Assembly: GCA_031213475.1 (NCBI GenBank)
Contig: JARUPZ010000007.1
Coordinates: forward strand, 11,084,958-11,148,957
Length of the DNA: 64,000 bases
Origin: Nereocystis luetkeana
Lineage: Eukaryota; Sar; Phaeophyceae; Laminariales; Laminariaceae
Direction: 5' to 3'
A program made the position numbers and the translations under genes. A model generated the notes under the pieces. The model did not search any database. It saw only the letters and a list, made by a program, of their open reading frames with translations, and was not told the DNA's origin. Positions 42,850 to 53,774 of this stretch are shown piece by piece. Positions within the stretch are counted from its first letter, which is position 1; every line of letters begins with the position of its first letter.

Positions 42850-43670
42850 ATATTATTTTCCCTTTGTTTTTTTTTCCTTGGTTCTTTGTCTTACTCTGTT
42901 TACAAGCAGTGGTGGTTTTGTTATTTATTTATTCCTTTTTTTTCTTTCTTTCTCTTTTTTTTTCCAGCTGGTTCTTTTTTAAGTGTTGGCCACCTCGCCT
43001 GCGGGGGGGGGGGGGGCACGACAGATTGTTTCTAGTTTTTCTTTCTTTTTTTCTCTCTTTGATTGTTTCCTTTCGTTTCTCCATTTATTTCATAGAATGT
43101 GTACGTCGTGCCTGTCGTATCTAGTTTTTTTTTTTTTTTTTTGCTCATCCCATTTATTATCTTCGCCCATCTCCTTCTCTCTCTCCTTCCAACTCGTAAC
43201 TCAGATCCGGGGTCACATAGCAGGCTCTTCTACCCCCTTCCCGCTACGGTACGTGCCTTCATTTTTATCGCGAGAAGATTTCAGCATTTTCTTCCCTCGT
43301 CGACTCGCATCGAATTGTGCCTACCCACGCTGCAAGGCGCTTTCAACAATTGAATCCTTTTTATTTTTATTTTTGTAAATAAAGTCAAATGTCCGACCCA
43401 CCTGGGGCTCGAATCCAGGACTCAACACAAGTAGAATTCGAGGTTTACCATTTGAACCACCGGGGCGACCGTATGCTAACATGGCATTGCGTTGCCCACT
43501 GCTGTGCTTACTGCATACCTGGTACGTGGCAACGTAGTATTTGTGGCGTAGCTTTGTGACCACAGAACTTTAATCTCTTGTAGGATTGAAAAATCGGCAC
43601 GGACACTGGTTGTGCTGGATGTCGACGGGTAGAAAGAAAGGTTTAATGTGAAGAACACACACACATCCAC
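42850..43670 (+). mobile_element. REP-E copy 2, interrupted by SINE-1
   Basis: Pyrimidine-rich first half (ttccttggttctttgtctta, cacctcgcctgcgggggg), then after the SINE acatggcattgcgttgccc, ggcgtagctttgtgaccac, gcacggacactggttgtgct and gtgaagaacacacacaca. TACCTGGTA at 43516 lies where the copy at 62700 has only a CA. Confidence 0.82.
43125..43469 (-). mobile_element. SINE-1 copy, full length, inserted in REP-E
   Basis: T-run 43125-43142 (A tail), body in reverse, and head with B box complement gggctcgaatcc (43405-43416) ending accaccggggcga. The insertion dates this SINE after REP-E. Confidence 0.92.
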
Positions 43671-43930
43671 AAAAACGCGAAACTCCCACCCTATAATACA
43701 GCTACCTAATGTAATAACCCTCGTGATCCAAACACGGACTGGGTGCTTGGTTGGTACTTGTAGGATTGGTAAGCCTCGAATACCTAGTACCTGGTGTACC
43801 TATTCATAATATATCAGGTACTGCTGATCTGTGACCATCGGTCTTACCTCGCTGTCATGCTGTGCAAATTGGTGCAAATACACAGCTTTCTATATGTATA
43901 GTTACTGCTGTCGATGCGAGTCGACGAGGG
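43671..43930. other. No gene seen
   Basis: Includes tacctagtacctggtgtacc, a run of decayed TACCWGGTA units, at about 43779-43800. Confidence 0.45.
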
Positions 43931-44096
43931 AAGAAAAGGCTGAAATCTTCTCGCGATAAAAATGAAGGCACGTACCGTAGCGGGAAAGGGGGAGAAGAGC
44001 CTGCTATGTGACCCCGGATCTGAGTTACGAGTTGGAAGGAGAGAGAGAAGACGGGCGAAGATAATAAATGGGACGAGTAAAAAAAAGAAAAAAAAG
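43931..44096 (+). mobile_element. SINE-1 copy, 5'-truncated
   Basis: Begins tcgatgcgagtcgacgaggg in the body and ends in an A-rich tail with G interruptions. Confidence 0.9.
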
Positions 44097-44560
44097 TTAA
44101 ATTTGTGAAGTTTCGTCTGTTTTCCATTACTGCCACTGATCTGTGCACATTGGTCTTACCTCGCCATCATACTGCTGTGCAAATTGGTGCAAACACAGCT
44201 TCCGTCATGTTTATAGGTATATTTATTTATGTTGGTTCGATCATATCTCTTCCTACGCGCACTTTTGAACTAAACACCCAGTCTATCAGCAGGGCTTAAT
44301 ATCGAAGAACTTTTTTCCACAACTCCATTTGTAAAATTTGGATCAAGTTACGGAGGCATTATGCCACAAGGAATTCTTCAGAAGCAGAAATATCAGGAAA
44401 GTTAAGTCTCACATGTATTGTATATGGAGGGAAAACAGGGAAAAAGACTAACAAAAAGTGCACGATTAAATACCTACAATAATAATAGATGGGGAAACTA
44501 TAGGGAGAAAAAGCTCTTCGACAACAAAGGCAATTAATCATGATTTATGCCCACCGCCAG
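44097..44560. other. No gene seen; possible old HBM-1 relic
   Basis: Ttacggaggcattatgcca, ggaattcttcagaagcaga near 44350-44395 resembles the HBM-1 interior (acggaggcgttctgtca, gaaattctccagaagcaa). Confidence 0.35.
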
Positions 44561-45090
44561 GCTTCAAGACAACACCCAGTACCGACAGTTTCAAGTACTT
44601 GCGCTTGGGCTTTGCGCTTAGGGAGATGGCCGCTGCTGGAAATATGAATATTTCGGCGGGCGTACAGGGGGGGGGGTGACATCAGGACGGGGGGGAGGGG
44701 GGTTCCGGGTGAGGGAGGGCGGGGCTGCTTGATACTCATCTGTGTTGCTTTGCCCGCACACACGAAAGAAGACGTTCTGCCGACACCGTCGAATATTATT
44801 GAAACCGGAATCTGATGGAAACCAGCCCCTCACAAATCCTTTGAATCATTCAGCACTCTGCACTCTTTTACTGGCACCGTGTTCCCCACTAAGGCCTCCA
44901 AGTGACACACCACGCCCTGAGGAGCGCAACTCAGTAACGATATAGTCTTAGCTGCATTTTGATTTGGCCTTTGTCGTGTTAGAATTGGAGAATTCGATGC
45001 ACCGCGGCCTTTGCGCGACCGCAACCCGAGCTCCAGCAAATGCGTCGCCAGTTCACGCAACTTTCACGCCAACCCTCGCGTTGGAAAACG

Positions 45091-45474
45091 CTAGCGAAAT
45101 CGTGCAAGATTGACCGTGTGCCAGAGATGGCATTCCAGGGTGGTGGACATCTGGAATAATGCCACCCACGCCGCAACGGCTTGAGACGTACGTGCAAAAA
45201 CCAGGAAACGTAAAAAAAAAAAAAAACACTTGCCATACTTGTATTTTGCCTTGCAGAGCGAGCACACAAAAATCGATACATCGTTGAGTTTCTTTATGTG
45301 CGAGGACGAACTGCTCATGGCTGCAGCGAAAAAAAAACGCTTGCCCACAGTATAAAGAAGAACCAATCCAGTGGCAAGGAGGAAGCACATCTTCAAATTA
45401 TTGTCGCGGTGCGTAGAGGTCACTAAAACGGCTGCCGCTGTGCCACGCTGGGGTGGGAGCACCAAAGAGCCCAT
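45091..45474 (-). CDS. Unsupported frame with cysteine pair, 127 codons
   Basis: ATG start. Hydrophobic stretch CFLLATGLVLLYTVG, then a serine run and HIKKLNDVSIFVCSLCKAKY, a C-x2-C pair as in zinc-binding folds but without a second pair in range. A T-run (A-run on the plus strand, 45210-45224) then gives CFFFFLRFLVFA. Other phases on the same strand are also open (45053-45388, 45398-45742), and downstream minus frames 44830-45060 and 44618-44833 have protein-like composition. This could be a decayed or intron-bearing gene; nothing decides. Confidence 0.2.
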   Translation of the reverse strand: MGSLVLPPQRGTAAAVLVTSTHRDNNLKMCFLLATGLVLLYTVGKRFFFAAAMSSSSSHIKKLNDVSIFVCSLCKAKYKYGKCFFFFLRFLVFARTSQAVAAWVALFQMSTTLECHLWHTVNLARFR

Positions 45475-45858
45475 TGCAGGGTGTTGAACTTCCGGATTTT
45501 AGATGTGAGACTGGAGTTATGGCAGAATTACGCGATATCGTACGATAAAAATAGAGTGGTGGTGCTTCCAGGTGTGGGTGGATCTGTGGCAAATAGAGGG
45601 GGGGCAAAGGCGTTTCTGTGGGGAAAGCAACACGACAAGTGTTCTGCGTACGTGCTGCATGCAGCAACAATAGTACGACTTTAAACAACAGGAATGAATG
45701 CCCGCTCATCATGCTGGATTTTGTATTGGAACAGAGTGTCATTTGCTGCTGTACTTGAGCAGCACCTTAAAATTACGTCTGACTTTACTTCGTGCAATTA
45801 TCAGCCTACTGCTTTCTCTGCTGCTGCAGTGTTCGGTTTACTGCTGCTCTTAATGGAC
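45475..45858. other. Open on both strands, unresolved
   Basis: Plus frame 45481-45684 (67 codons) and minus frame 45398-45742 (114 codons) overlap; no motif recognised. Confidence 0.25.
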
Positions 45859-46193
45859 TTTTTTTTTTTTTTTTTCTCATCCCATTCATTATCTTCGCAC
45901 ATCTTCTTCTCTCTCTCCTTCCAACTCGTAACTCAGATCCGGGGTCACATAGCAGGCTCTTATCCCCCCTTCCCGCTACGGTACGTGCCTTCATTTTTAT
46001 CGCGAGAAGATTTCGGCCTTTTCTTCCCTCGTCGACTCGCATCGAATTGTGCCTACCCACGCTGCAAGGCGCTCTCAACAATTGAATCCTTTTTTATTTT
46101 TGCAAATAAAGTCAAAGTCCGACCCACCTCGGGCTCGAACCCAGGACTCAAACAAGTAGAATTCGAGGTTAACCACTTGAACCACCGGGGCGA
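45859..46193 (-). mobile_element. SINE-1 copy, full length
   Basis: T-run 45859-45875, full body, head with cgggctcgaacccagg and ending caccggggcga. Followed by ttaatagctg. Confidence 0.93.
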
Positions 46194-46479
46194 TTAATAG
46201 CTGCTGTTTTTATATTTAGATATAATAATAGTTGTGTTGTTTTTTGTTTCAGTTGTACAATAAACCCCCGAGCTCGCAACTCGAATTTCGAATCTCCGTT
46301 CAGAGGTCGAATCCACAGCGACCACGACCTCTGTGAGTATGATCAATCAACGTCAAACGATATAATTGACGATTGTATAATACACATGCCCAGTTGACGA
46401 ACGCAGGGCGGAAACGGCAGCCAGAGTAGCAAAGTACCAGGCGGACTATTAATAGCAGGGAGAACCTGGCTATACTATT
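46194..46479. other. No gene seen
   Basis: TATTAATA at 46447-46454; no frame of note. Confidence 0.5.
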
Positions 46480-47012
46480 CGTACCACAAACTGCTGCCGC
46501 TATCTGGAGGGTGCTTTGTGCTTTGGTTTGCCTGTTATTTTCCCTCTGTTATCTTTCCCTTGGTTTTTTGTCTTACTCTGTTTACAAGTAGTGGTGTTCT
46601 TGTTATTTTTTTTTTTTTTCCAGCTAGTTATTTTCAAGTGTTTGCCAAATCGCCTGCGGGGGGGGGGCACGACAGTTTGTTTCTTCTACTCGTATACATA
46701 TACCTGGTATTACTTTTGTTCTCTTTCGATTTGTCTTCTTCGTTTTGTTTTCTCTTTCTTTCCTTTCGTTTCGCTATTTCATAGAATGTGAATGTCCTGC
46801 CTGTCTTATCCAGTATGATGACATGGCATTGCATTGTCCACTGCTGTGCTTACTGCATACCAGTACGTGGGCAACGTAGTGTCTCTATGGCGTAGCTTTG
46901 GGACCACAGAACTTGTATCTCTTCTATGATTGAAGAATCGGCACGGACACTGGTTGTGCTGGATGTCGACGGGTAGAAATAACGGTTTAATGTGGAGAAC
47001 ACACACACCCAG
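46480..47012 (+). mobile_element. REP-E copy 3
   Basis: Most complete uninterrupted copy: cgtaccacaaactgctgcc start, pyrimidine tracts, gcctgcgggggggggcac, catagaatgtgaatgtc, gatgacatggcattgcattg, ggcgtagctttgggaccac, gcacggacactggttgtgct and a gtggagaacacacacac end. The (AC)n end and lack of inverted repeats suggest a non-LTR 3' region or SINE. Confidence 0.82.
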
Positions 47013-47064
47013 CCTATTGTAATTTGTTCAATGATAACTGGCGAAAAAATGCATTTTTTTAAGA

Positions 47065-47195
47065 TTGTTGTTGTTGTTGTTGTCTTCACATTAAATCGTC
47101 CTTTCTACCCAGCTTCATCAGCACACCCAGTGTCCGTCCTGATTCCCTATCCTAAAGAGATAATGATTCTGTGGTCACAGACTGTGAGACAGAGG
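47065..47195 (-). mobile_element. REP-E 3' fragment with (AAC)n tail
   Basis: Gttgttgttgttgttgtctt then cacattaaatcgtcctttc and cagtgtccgtcctgattccc, ending gattctgtggtcacag. Uninterrupted counterpart of 42027-42260. Confidence 0.8.
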
Positions 47196-47579
47196 AAGAC
47201 CAAAAATAAAACCAAATCGCAAATTCAAGTGTCAAGCAAGTGAAGTGTCAGCGTACCGCGTACGAGAACACAACAACACAAGCAAGACCGGAAAAATAAG
47301 AGCATAAGACAAAAAAACAAGAAAAAACAAAAAATCTGAAACGAAAAAAAGAAGCAAGAGAAAAAGAAAAAACAGAATGCAAACGACGTAAGGACTTCAG
47401 AAAGCCTGCTAGACGGACAACATACGTGCTCAGGAAGGGCAGGTATCTGCTGCACGGACGAAGCAGCACGAAAGAGAGGGAGATACAGGCAAAAGTCTGT
47501 AAAGAGCTAGTCGAACCGATACCTAGCCACCCGGTCTATCATTTCGTTTCTGCATTCGTCGACAGCTGTATCAGAACAG
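47196..47579. other. No recognised gene
   Basis: A-rich first part, then short frames. The minus frame 47539-47724 overlaps the relic that follows in another phase. Confidence 0.4.
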
Positions 47580-47890
47580 CTAGCTGCCCCTCCACCCTCC
47601 CCCCCTCCTCTTGTCGCCATTCTTGGCGTCCTCTGCTGCGTGGCGCAGCCGGCTCTTCTGTGCTTCGTCCCTGTGCCACCTCGCCATGAAGCAGTCCGCC
47701 GCTTCGACGACCCCCCGGTACCACTTCCCCCTCCTCTTAGCCGACCTCGGCCATAACAACGTCTCTATTCCGAACAGCAGGGGGGAGCTTTCCGTGGACC
47801 CCTCGGTGGCTTGAAAAACCCTGAGGTCGTCTGCTAGGCATTGGGCCCAGTTCTTTTCCGGTCGGCCTCGTCCCGGGTTTTCCCCACCAG
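47580..47890 (-). pseudogene. LINE-like reverse-transcriptase C-terminal fragment (tentative)
   Basis: Minus phase ending at a stop at 47580-47582 reads RGRPEKNWAQCLADDLRVF, followed by a Trp-rich stretch (ETLLWPRSAKRRGKWYRGV) and a charged tail (FMARWHRDEAQKSRLRHAAE). An RGRP-x3-W-x2-C-x3-DL string close to the C-terminus is common in non-LTR retrotransposon polymerases. Just upstream another phase has EYIRFIWWGK, so at least one frameshift is likely. No catalytic domain is present. Alternative: an unrelated host gene fragment. Confidence 0.4.
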
Positions 47891-48414
47891 ATGAAACGAA
47901 TATATTCGTGACCGCAGAGACAAGATGGGTTGATGGTGAAAAGGAGAGAAAATAATGTTGACGCTATATTCAAGTGAACAAACAACAATCCACCCCAACA
48001 TGCAACAACAACAAAAAACTGAAGTCTGGCCAAAATCGGACCAATAAGCATTTTCGGACAAAATACGACCTATCTCCCGAAACATACATGTGTTTGTACA
48101 GTACGCAATTTCCCCTTGAGCGGATCGACGAGAGGATCCGTTTCCCACCTGTAAAAAAACACATGTACAAGGTATTCCTATTCAATGCGAAAGACTCGGC
48201 ATTCAAAATAGCTTTTTTTGCTCATACAGCAGTAGCTTCATGAATTATTGAGTAATACGAAAAAATACGTGTTCCCCTCGATGAACAGACCAAGGGCCGT
48301 CCAAATCCACGATCGGATTTGTCTTGTGATCTTGTGATTACTGCATCACCCGTCCTGAAGCGAAAGACCAGAAAACGTTTTTTTATTTCATACCTGGTAC
48401 CAGGTAGAGGAGAC

Positions 48415-48415
<1 letters not shown>
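47891..48415. other. No recognised gene
   Basis: Frames on both strands of 80-104 codons without domains; TACCTGGTA and TACCAGGTA overlap at 48391-48406. Confidence 0.4.

Positions 48416-48447
<32 letters not shown>
48416..48447. repeat. (AT)n microsatellite
   Basis: About 15 uninterrupted AT units directly after the double palindrome at 48391-48406. Confidence 0.95.
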
Positions 48448-48451
<4 letters not shown>

Positions 48452-48829
48452 GCCCCCCCTCCGGGAGGTGCCTATTAATAGGGGAGTGGCGCAAGCGCGA
48501 AATAACAATCGTATGAAATCCTGCACCTGTTTAGAAATATTATGATATAGCTGTATCCATCCACCCAAGAACACACGCAAAATTTTGAGGACAGACTTGC
48601 AACTGTTTGCGGAATAGCTGTGGCCATTTCTACAATAATACCATCCATATACATAGGGTACCGGTAAGTGGATATTGATCCTGAACAGATGACTCGCGCG
48701 ACAAGTGGAATGTATGCGGCGTAAACGTAATTACAGTTGCCTGATGTCGAGGTTGCGCCCTATTATTTTGTGACCGGCTCAGGAAGATACAGCAAATACA
48801 ATATATATCCCCCCAAAATAAATGGCTCT

Positions 48830-49300
48830 TGGTGCTGAGGGCAACATAAAGGTTTCACAGATGAATGCTCTAGAACTAATCGTAGTCCGAGTACTGAGAG
48901 TATTGGAGTACTATTAATACCGGCCAAAATATTGCGAGTACTGAGAAGGCCCACATACTGAGGGTAATGAAGGTATGAGCAGTAACGAACCCCGAGAGCA
49001 CAGGCAAGCATGTACCCGCGGTATCGAAACACTATTCCTCGCAGTTCACAATATCTCAAAATACTGCCAGTGCACTGAGTACTCGAGTTGTCCCTAGCGT
49101 AAGTAATTTGCTCCGACTCCCACTCGTGGGACCATCTGGGACTGTTTTGTGCCGAGCAATGGGCCTGAGAATTTGTCGACATGGTGCACAGACGGTCGAA
49201 CTCGCAGTATCTGGAGTACAAAACCCCGTAGTACCGCCAGTGGGTGCAGGAAGTACCTACAGCAGCATTTTCTCGAACATACTTCGCTTTACTCACACGT
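48830..49300. repeat. Diverged tandem repeat of about 170 bp
   Basis: On the minus strand, ctgcgag then a gtttcgataccgcgggtaca block at 48985-49068 corresponds to a simil­ar block at 49157-49240, with gtactgagagtatt words between. The 191-codon minus frame across it (48763-49338) reflects the repeat. Confidence 0.5.
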
Positions 49301-49798
49301 AATGGGAGTAGCTGTGAAATGTTGAGGTATGAACGCACGCCTCACGTAAGCGCGCCCAAAAATCTTTGCCTTTGCCTTGGGCAAAAACAGACAACTTGTA
49401 TTTATTATACGTTCAGAAAAGCAAGGTGGACGTACTGGTACAAAAAAAGTCAAGAGTGAAAAAAAAACGTGGATTGTGCGAATCGAACCTCCGAAACGAT
49501 TTTTTTGTCGACAGCAGTATGGCGCACCTACGGTAGAGGAGTGTTCGTACATCTGGCACGTCGTGTTTTTCACGCAATCCTAAACACACTGCAGCATCTC
49601 CTGGAGCAGTAGAGTAGCTTGTAGTACAGATACGACTGCGTATACGGCAGTACGGTTGTAAAATGCCATGTTGTTTGATACCTGTACGACAGCAGAAGAT
49701 ACGCGTGTTGCGACAAAGGAACGTACGTGTACTGATCCCCTTTCAGCTGGCTCTAGGATCTATCGGTCAGCAGTGTATGGCAGTAACTACTGTACGTA
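49301..49798. other. No recognised gene
   Basis: Short frames. A B-box-like ggttcgattcg on the minus strand near 49480-49490 lacks a matching stem structure. Confidence 0.4.
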
Positions 49799-50150
49799 CT
49801 GTCAGTATGTTTTGTACGAACGCTGCTGTACACGATGCTTGTACGAACGATTTGTTTTGTTGTACTCGAGTCGACGAACATATCAGGGATGTTCGGTACC
49901 GAGCAAAAACTGCCGCACACATTGCGAAAGGTACGCGTGCATAGGTCAATGCCGCTGACAACAACAACGGACACTACAGTAGCACTGAGCGATCAGCGCG
50001 GATCTTCCACATGCCCATAGTACCCTTCCTGCTGCTGCTGTTGGCGCGCTGTGCTGAGCACAGGTGGAGCAGCGGCAATGTTGGATCAACATACAGCAAA
50101 ATGCGCAGTACGATCATCGATACGCGCAAGGTGTGCCCACCAAACTACAC
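49799..50150. repeat. REP-H copy 1
   Basis: Ctgtcagtatgttttgtacg, gttgtactcgagtcgacg, ccgcacacattgcg, gcgcggatcttccaca and gtacgatcatcgatacgcg align base by base with 51431-51785 at roughly 85-90 percent by eye. Class unknown; no inverted ends or poly(A). Confidence 0.85.
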
Positions 50151-50794
50151 TGTCAACCTCCGTTCCCCTCGCTGCCTCGGCAAGGAATGCTGCGAGGCAT
50201 GCCCTATCAGGCCTATAGCGAGTGGGGTAGGTCTTTCTGGCGGGTGTAAGGCCGGACTCACCCTCAAGGAGTGATACCTTCTTGCTGCTGCCTGTGGCCG
50301 CGAGGCCCAGGCGGCAGTAGAGTTGGGTCGAACGTGGTGCGTCAGGCACGGAGACCTACGATTCGCGCGTCTTTTTTAGGCAGCTGCGGCAGAGCAGCAA
50401 TGCTCAATCGGGGTGTCCGTACGCGGAGGCAGGCGCCACCACAGGCCACACTACGGCAAAGTCTATTGCGCCGGTAGGAGGCTGGATTCGACGACGAGGG
50501 AGGAGGGAGACTGAGCGTCGACGTGCGGGGAAGAGACGGAATGACCTCCCCCTCCCTGCGCGAGAATTTTTATTTTTCAGATCAGAACCGCAAGTAGTGC
50601 GAGGGGCATTTTGTTTTTCAAGATGACGGAGAAAGGAAATCGACTGGAAGGGAATGGCAACGAGTGCACGCGCAAAGGAGCGGGTGGATTGGGCCAAGGC
50701 GATGAGGCGGCCATGAAGAGCGGCAGGAAGACGGTGCACGGAGACCCATGATCTGCGCGCACACCATCATCACGAGAGAAGCGGTCATAGTTTG
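50151..50794. other. No recognised gene
   Basis: Minus frame 50404-50739 (111 codons) and overlapping plus frames; no motif. Confidence 0.35.
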
Positions 50795-51395
50795 TTTTTT
50801 CCTGGTATTGTTTTTCACGAGGCAGAATAGTATCTACCGGTACTTGTTATTAACGTCGTCACTGGTCTTTGTGGTTTAACGAGTTGTATACCCTTCATGG
50901 GGAATAACCTACGCAATTATCAGGGACGTGGTATCATAACTGTGCTGCACCTTTTTGTGTCAGACAATCCAGGAAGAGATAGCGATCGTTGATATTCGTG
51001 TGGTGGTAAGGTTCGATTGCTCCTTTTTTCACTGCATATCCGCGAGTCTTCACTCTGACAGCACTCCAGATAGCAGGCAGGTGTGTTCCTCTTTCGTTTT
51101 CACGACTACCGTGCGTTTCGTACGGTGCAGGCAGCACTTCAGACAGCATCCGCTGTAGTCAGCAGCCACGAGTTGGTTAGTGGTGGGAACGGGGGTACTC
51201 TATGTTAAAGTTGAGAGGATATACCCGTGGCCATGTTAGTTCAGTTTGCACATTGGTTTTAGCTCGTGTGCGCTTTCTTCGTCTCGTGTATTTTGAGGCA
51301 GCCGAATTCTCGTTTTTTTTCGTTTTTCGGATCTTCCTAGGGCTCCAGCACCTTTTGTGTGACCACGGACTCCTTCGTCAGAGAGTTAATGTGAG

Positions 51396-51430
<35 letters not shown>

Positions 51431-51431
51431 C
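50795..51431 (+). mobile_element. REP-D copy 1, complete with (AAC)n tail
   Basis: Sense-strand copy: starts near tttcctggtattgttttt, ends agagttaatgtgagaac then (AAC)n at 51397-51430. Very similar to 24983-25592, so recent. The tail abuts the first base of REP-H copy 2. Confidence 0.85.
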
Positions 51432-51785
51432 TGTCAGTATGTTTTGTACGAACGCTGCTGTGCACGATGCTTGTACGAACGGTTTGTTTTTGTTGTACTC
51501 GAGTCGACGGACATATCGGGAATGATCGGTACCGAGCAAAAAATGCCGCACACATTGCGGCAGGTACGCGCGCATACGCTAATGTCGCTGACAACAACAA
51601 CGAGCACCACAGTAGTAGTACTGTGAGCGTACAGCGCGGATCTTCCACACGCGCATAGAACCTGCCTGCTGCTTGCTGTTGTTGGCGCACTGTGCTGAGC
51701 ACAGCTGGAGCAGTGATGCAATGTCGGAACACACACAACAATATGCGCAGTACGATCATCGATACGCGGGAGGTGTGCCCACTGC
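51431..51785. repeat. REP-H copy 2
   Basis: Direct repeat of 49799-50150. Continues into a CTGCTG-rich segment related to 35866-36220. Its left edge coincides with the REP-D tail. Confidence 0.85.
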
Positions 51786-52167
51786 TGCTGCTGCTGAGCA
51801 GCAGGGTTGTGGTGCTGTAGGAAGCTGGAGGTAAGCACGCTTTGTGGACTGTTGCTATTGTTGTCTGGGCGGTGGTCCGTGCTCCGTGCAACAACACAGA
51901 ACAATGTACCAGTACAGGGATATACGTCAGCCCGGGTACATCCGTATGAAAAAAACTATTAGCAGACGGTGGAATACTCCGACAAAACACAACCAGCCAC
52001 AGCAACACTGCGCACATGGTTGTGTCGAACACGCACGGCGTGTGGGCGGCAGCGTTGGAACGATGGGATCTGTGCATGTTGTCTGTTATGTACCTGGCAT
52101 ATGTCTGAGAGTGTGCTCACAGCTCATGAGAGCCTAGGGGAGATAACAGACAACATTTACCGATATG
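51786..52167. other. No recognised gene
   Basis: The 246-codon minus frame 51337-52077, the longest open frame here, runs through REP-D tail, REP-H and this part and is treated as an artefact. Confidence 0.45.
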
Positions 52168-52417
52168 TACGTACAAAATAAGGCCTCTCGTACTGAAACC
52201 AGGGAAATCGTCTTATCCATTCCCGCCGGGAAAAAAACGTTGAGCGCCCGCCACGCGCTCCAGAGTGTACGGATGGCGCCGAGACCTCGACCAATGTGTC
52301 CGGCTGGGCTTCATGTGTCCAAATACTTGCTGTTTTGCCGAAAAGTGCTCGTACGAAGAGAAAAATTGGAAAAAGTGCGAAAATTTGACACACTTACGTC
52401 TACATACACATACTGAA
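52168..52417 (-). mobile_element. REP-N copy 2
   Basis: Gaaaccagggaaatcgtctt, atccattcccgccgggaaaa, gagcgcccgccacgcgctcc and gacctcgaccaatgtgtccg pair in inverse order with 35553-35790. Confidence 0.7.
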
Positions 52418-52611
52418 AGTTACCCTTTTCCTAAAATCACTTGATCATAAGGACCTGCCTCACGCTCAGCGAGTCTCCCACGATTTTTTGTCGCTTCGAC
52501 GATCCTTGCTTTCTTCGCGTTCTTTGCTTTCTTTGCGTGCTTGCTTGTCGTGCCACACTTTTTTTCCCGGAACAATAGAAAAAAAATCTCGGAAAAAGAA
52601 AAAGTCGATTT

Positions 52612-53602
52612 TGTTTTTTCAGCGGTTTGGGAGGCTCTCTTTCGCTTTTTTTCACCGGCTGGTTGAATTTTTTTTCGCACTTTCAGTTCGTTTTTCCTTT
52701 TTTCTTCTTCCGTTTCGTGTGCGTGTGTGTAGTCGGAGCACTGCGACGCGGGCGAGCCCGGCGCCGTCGCGGGTGTCGGCGGATGCTGGCGGGTAGAGGG
52801 GGGGTTACAAGGAGTTCGGTCGCGGATTTCGTGGCTAGGAGTCGTGTGTGCCTCGAGACACAAGGGAAGCATGAATGGGCTCTCTTTTGTCTCCATCTGA
52901 AAAATTAGACTGAGTATGTAGGGTCGTTCGGGATTGCAAGCTAACATTCGAACGGTGCTTATTATTGCGACCACGCTGAACTATACACATAGACGAACGC
53001 CCGTCTGACCATCGATCGTCGAGCTGGCGAACGAGGGTCACGGAGAGCACCGGGCTTCACGCGGGGCGAGCAACGGGGATCACTGTGACAGGGAGGGAGG
53101 AAAGCTTTACCCGGACCGAATCGGTGGCGAGGTGGTCGAGAGAGGGGCGGGCGGCGTACGAGGCTGAGAGAGAAGCTCTGTTGTTCATATTTTGTTTTTC
53201 TTCTTTGACTGGTGCAAGGTGTTCCAGGGGCAGACAATTATTATATGAGAGGGGACGGGGATTTTTTTCTCTTTCCACAATTTTCTGTTTCACTTTCATT
53301 GTTTTTGCGGTGCTGCTGCTGTGCCATGTGCTGTGCTTTCTCGCACGTGCATACATACCAGGTACATATCATACAGCATATCGAAGGAAGAAAATCAGTA
53401 CCCGACCAGGGGTATGTACGTACGTACGTAGACTCTTGGCATTATCAAGTCGCCAATTTGCAACTACAACAATAATCATACAAATATATGTTCAATCATC
53501 GACCTTCTGTCCGCTTCGCGTAATTCGATGTACTTTTTCTTCCAGAGCGAGCGTAGCGGGCGGCGTAGGCCGCCCGCGGAGCGAAGCACCTTGTATTATA
53601 TA
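52612..53602 (+). mobile_element. REP-M copy 2 (~1 kb)
   Basis: Inverse of 30577-31600; ends with gtagcgggcggcgtaggccg and cccgcggagcgaagc, a perfect 9-bp GC stem with a 4-base loop. TACCAGGTA at 53356 lies in a segment that is shorter in the other copy. The minus frame 52420-52974 carries the conserved CNPPSTRQHP and TPATAPGSP words. Confidence 0.65.
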
Positions 53603-53774
53603 GACGTATCGATACTCCCTCCATATCGAATCCAAAACGAATAGGTGTCCTTTGATTAGCGACCTAATGGTGTAGTCGGATGTATGTAGTGTTGCGTCTC
53701 AACTCTGAAAAACAAGTTGCTCCGAGATTTGATTTTCGGGTCGAAAGCTGATCGAGGTCTCGATCGAGATTGCT
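53603..53774. other. No gene seen
   Basis: Ordinary sequence; nothing recognised. Confidence 0.5.

Noticed and set aside
48763-49338. 191-codon minus frame
   Set aside because: Lies on a diverged ~170-bp tandem repeat and has no recognisable domain.
49478-49560. B-box-like sequence on the minus strand suggesting a tRNA or SINE
   Set aside because: T stem does not pair and no related copies are seen in the window.
4370-50842. TACCGGTA as a third scar type (4370, 21894, 25543, 48659, 50835)
   Set aside because: Five copies against about one expected, and two are the same site in REP-D copies; too weak without sibling comparisons.
51337-52077. Longest open frame in the window (246 codons, minus strand)
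   Set aside because: It runs through the REP-D tail (giving poly-Cys from GTT), REP-H and a CTG repeat; the openness comes from repeats.
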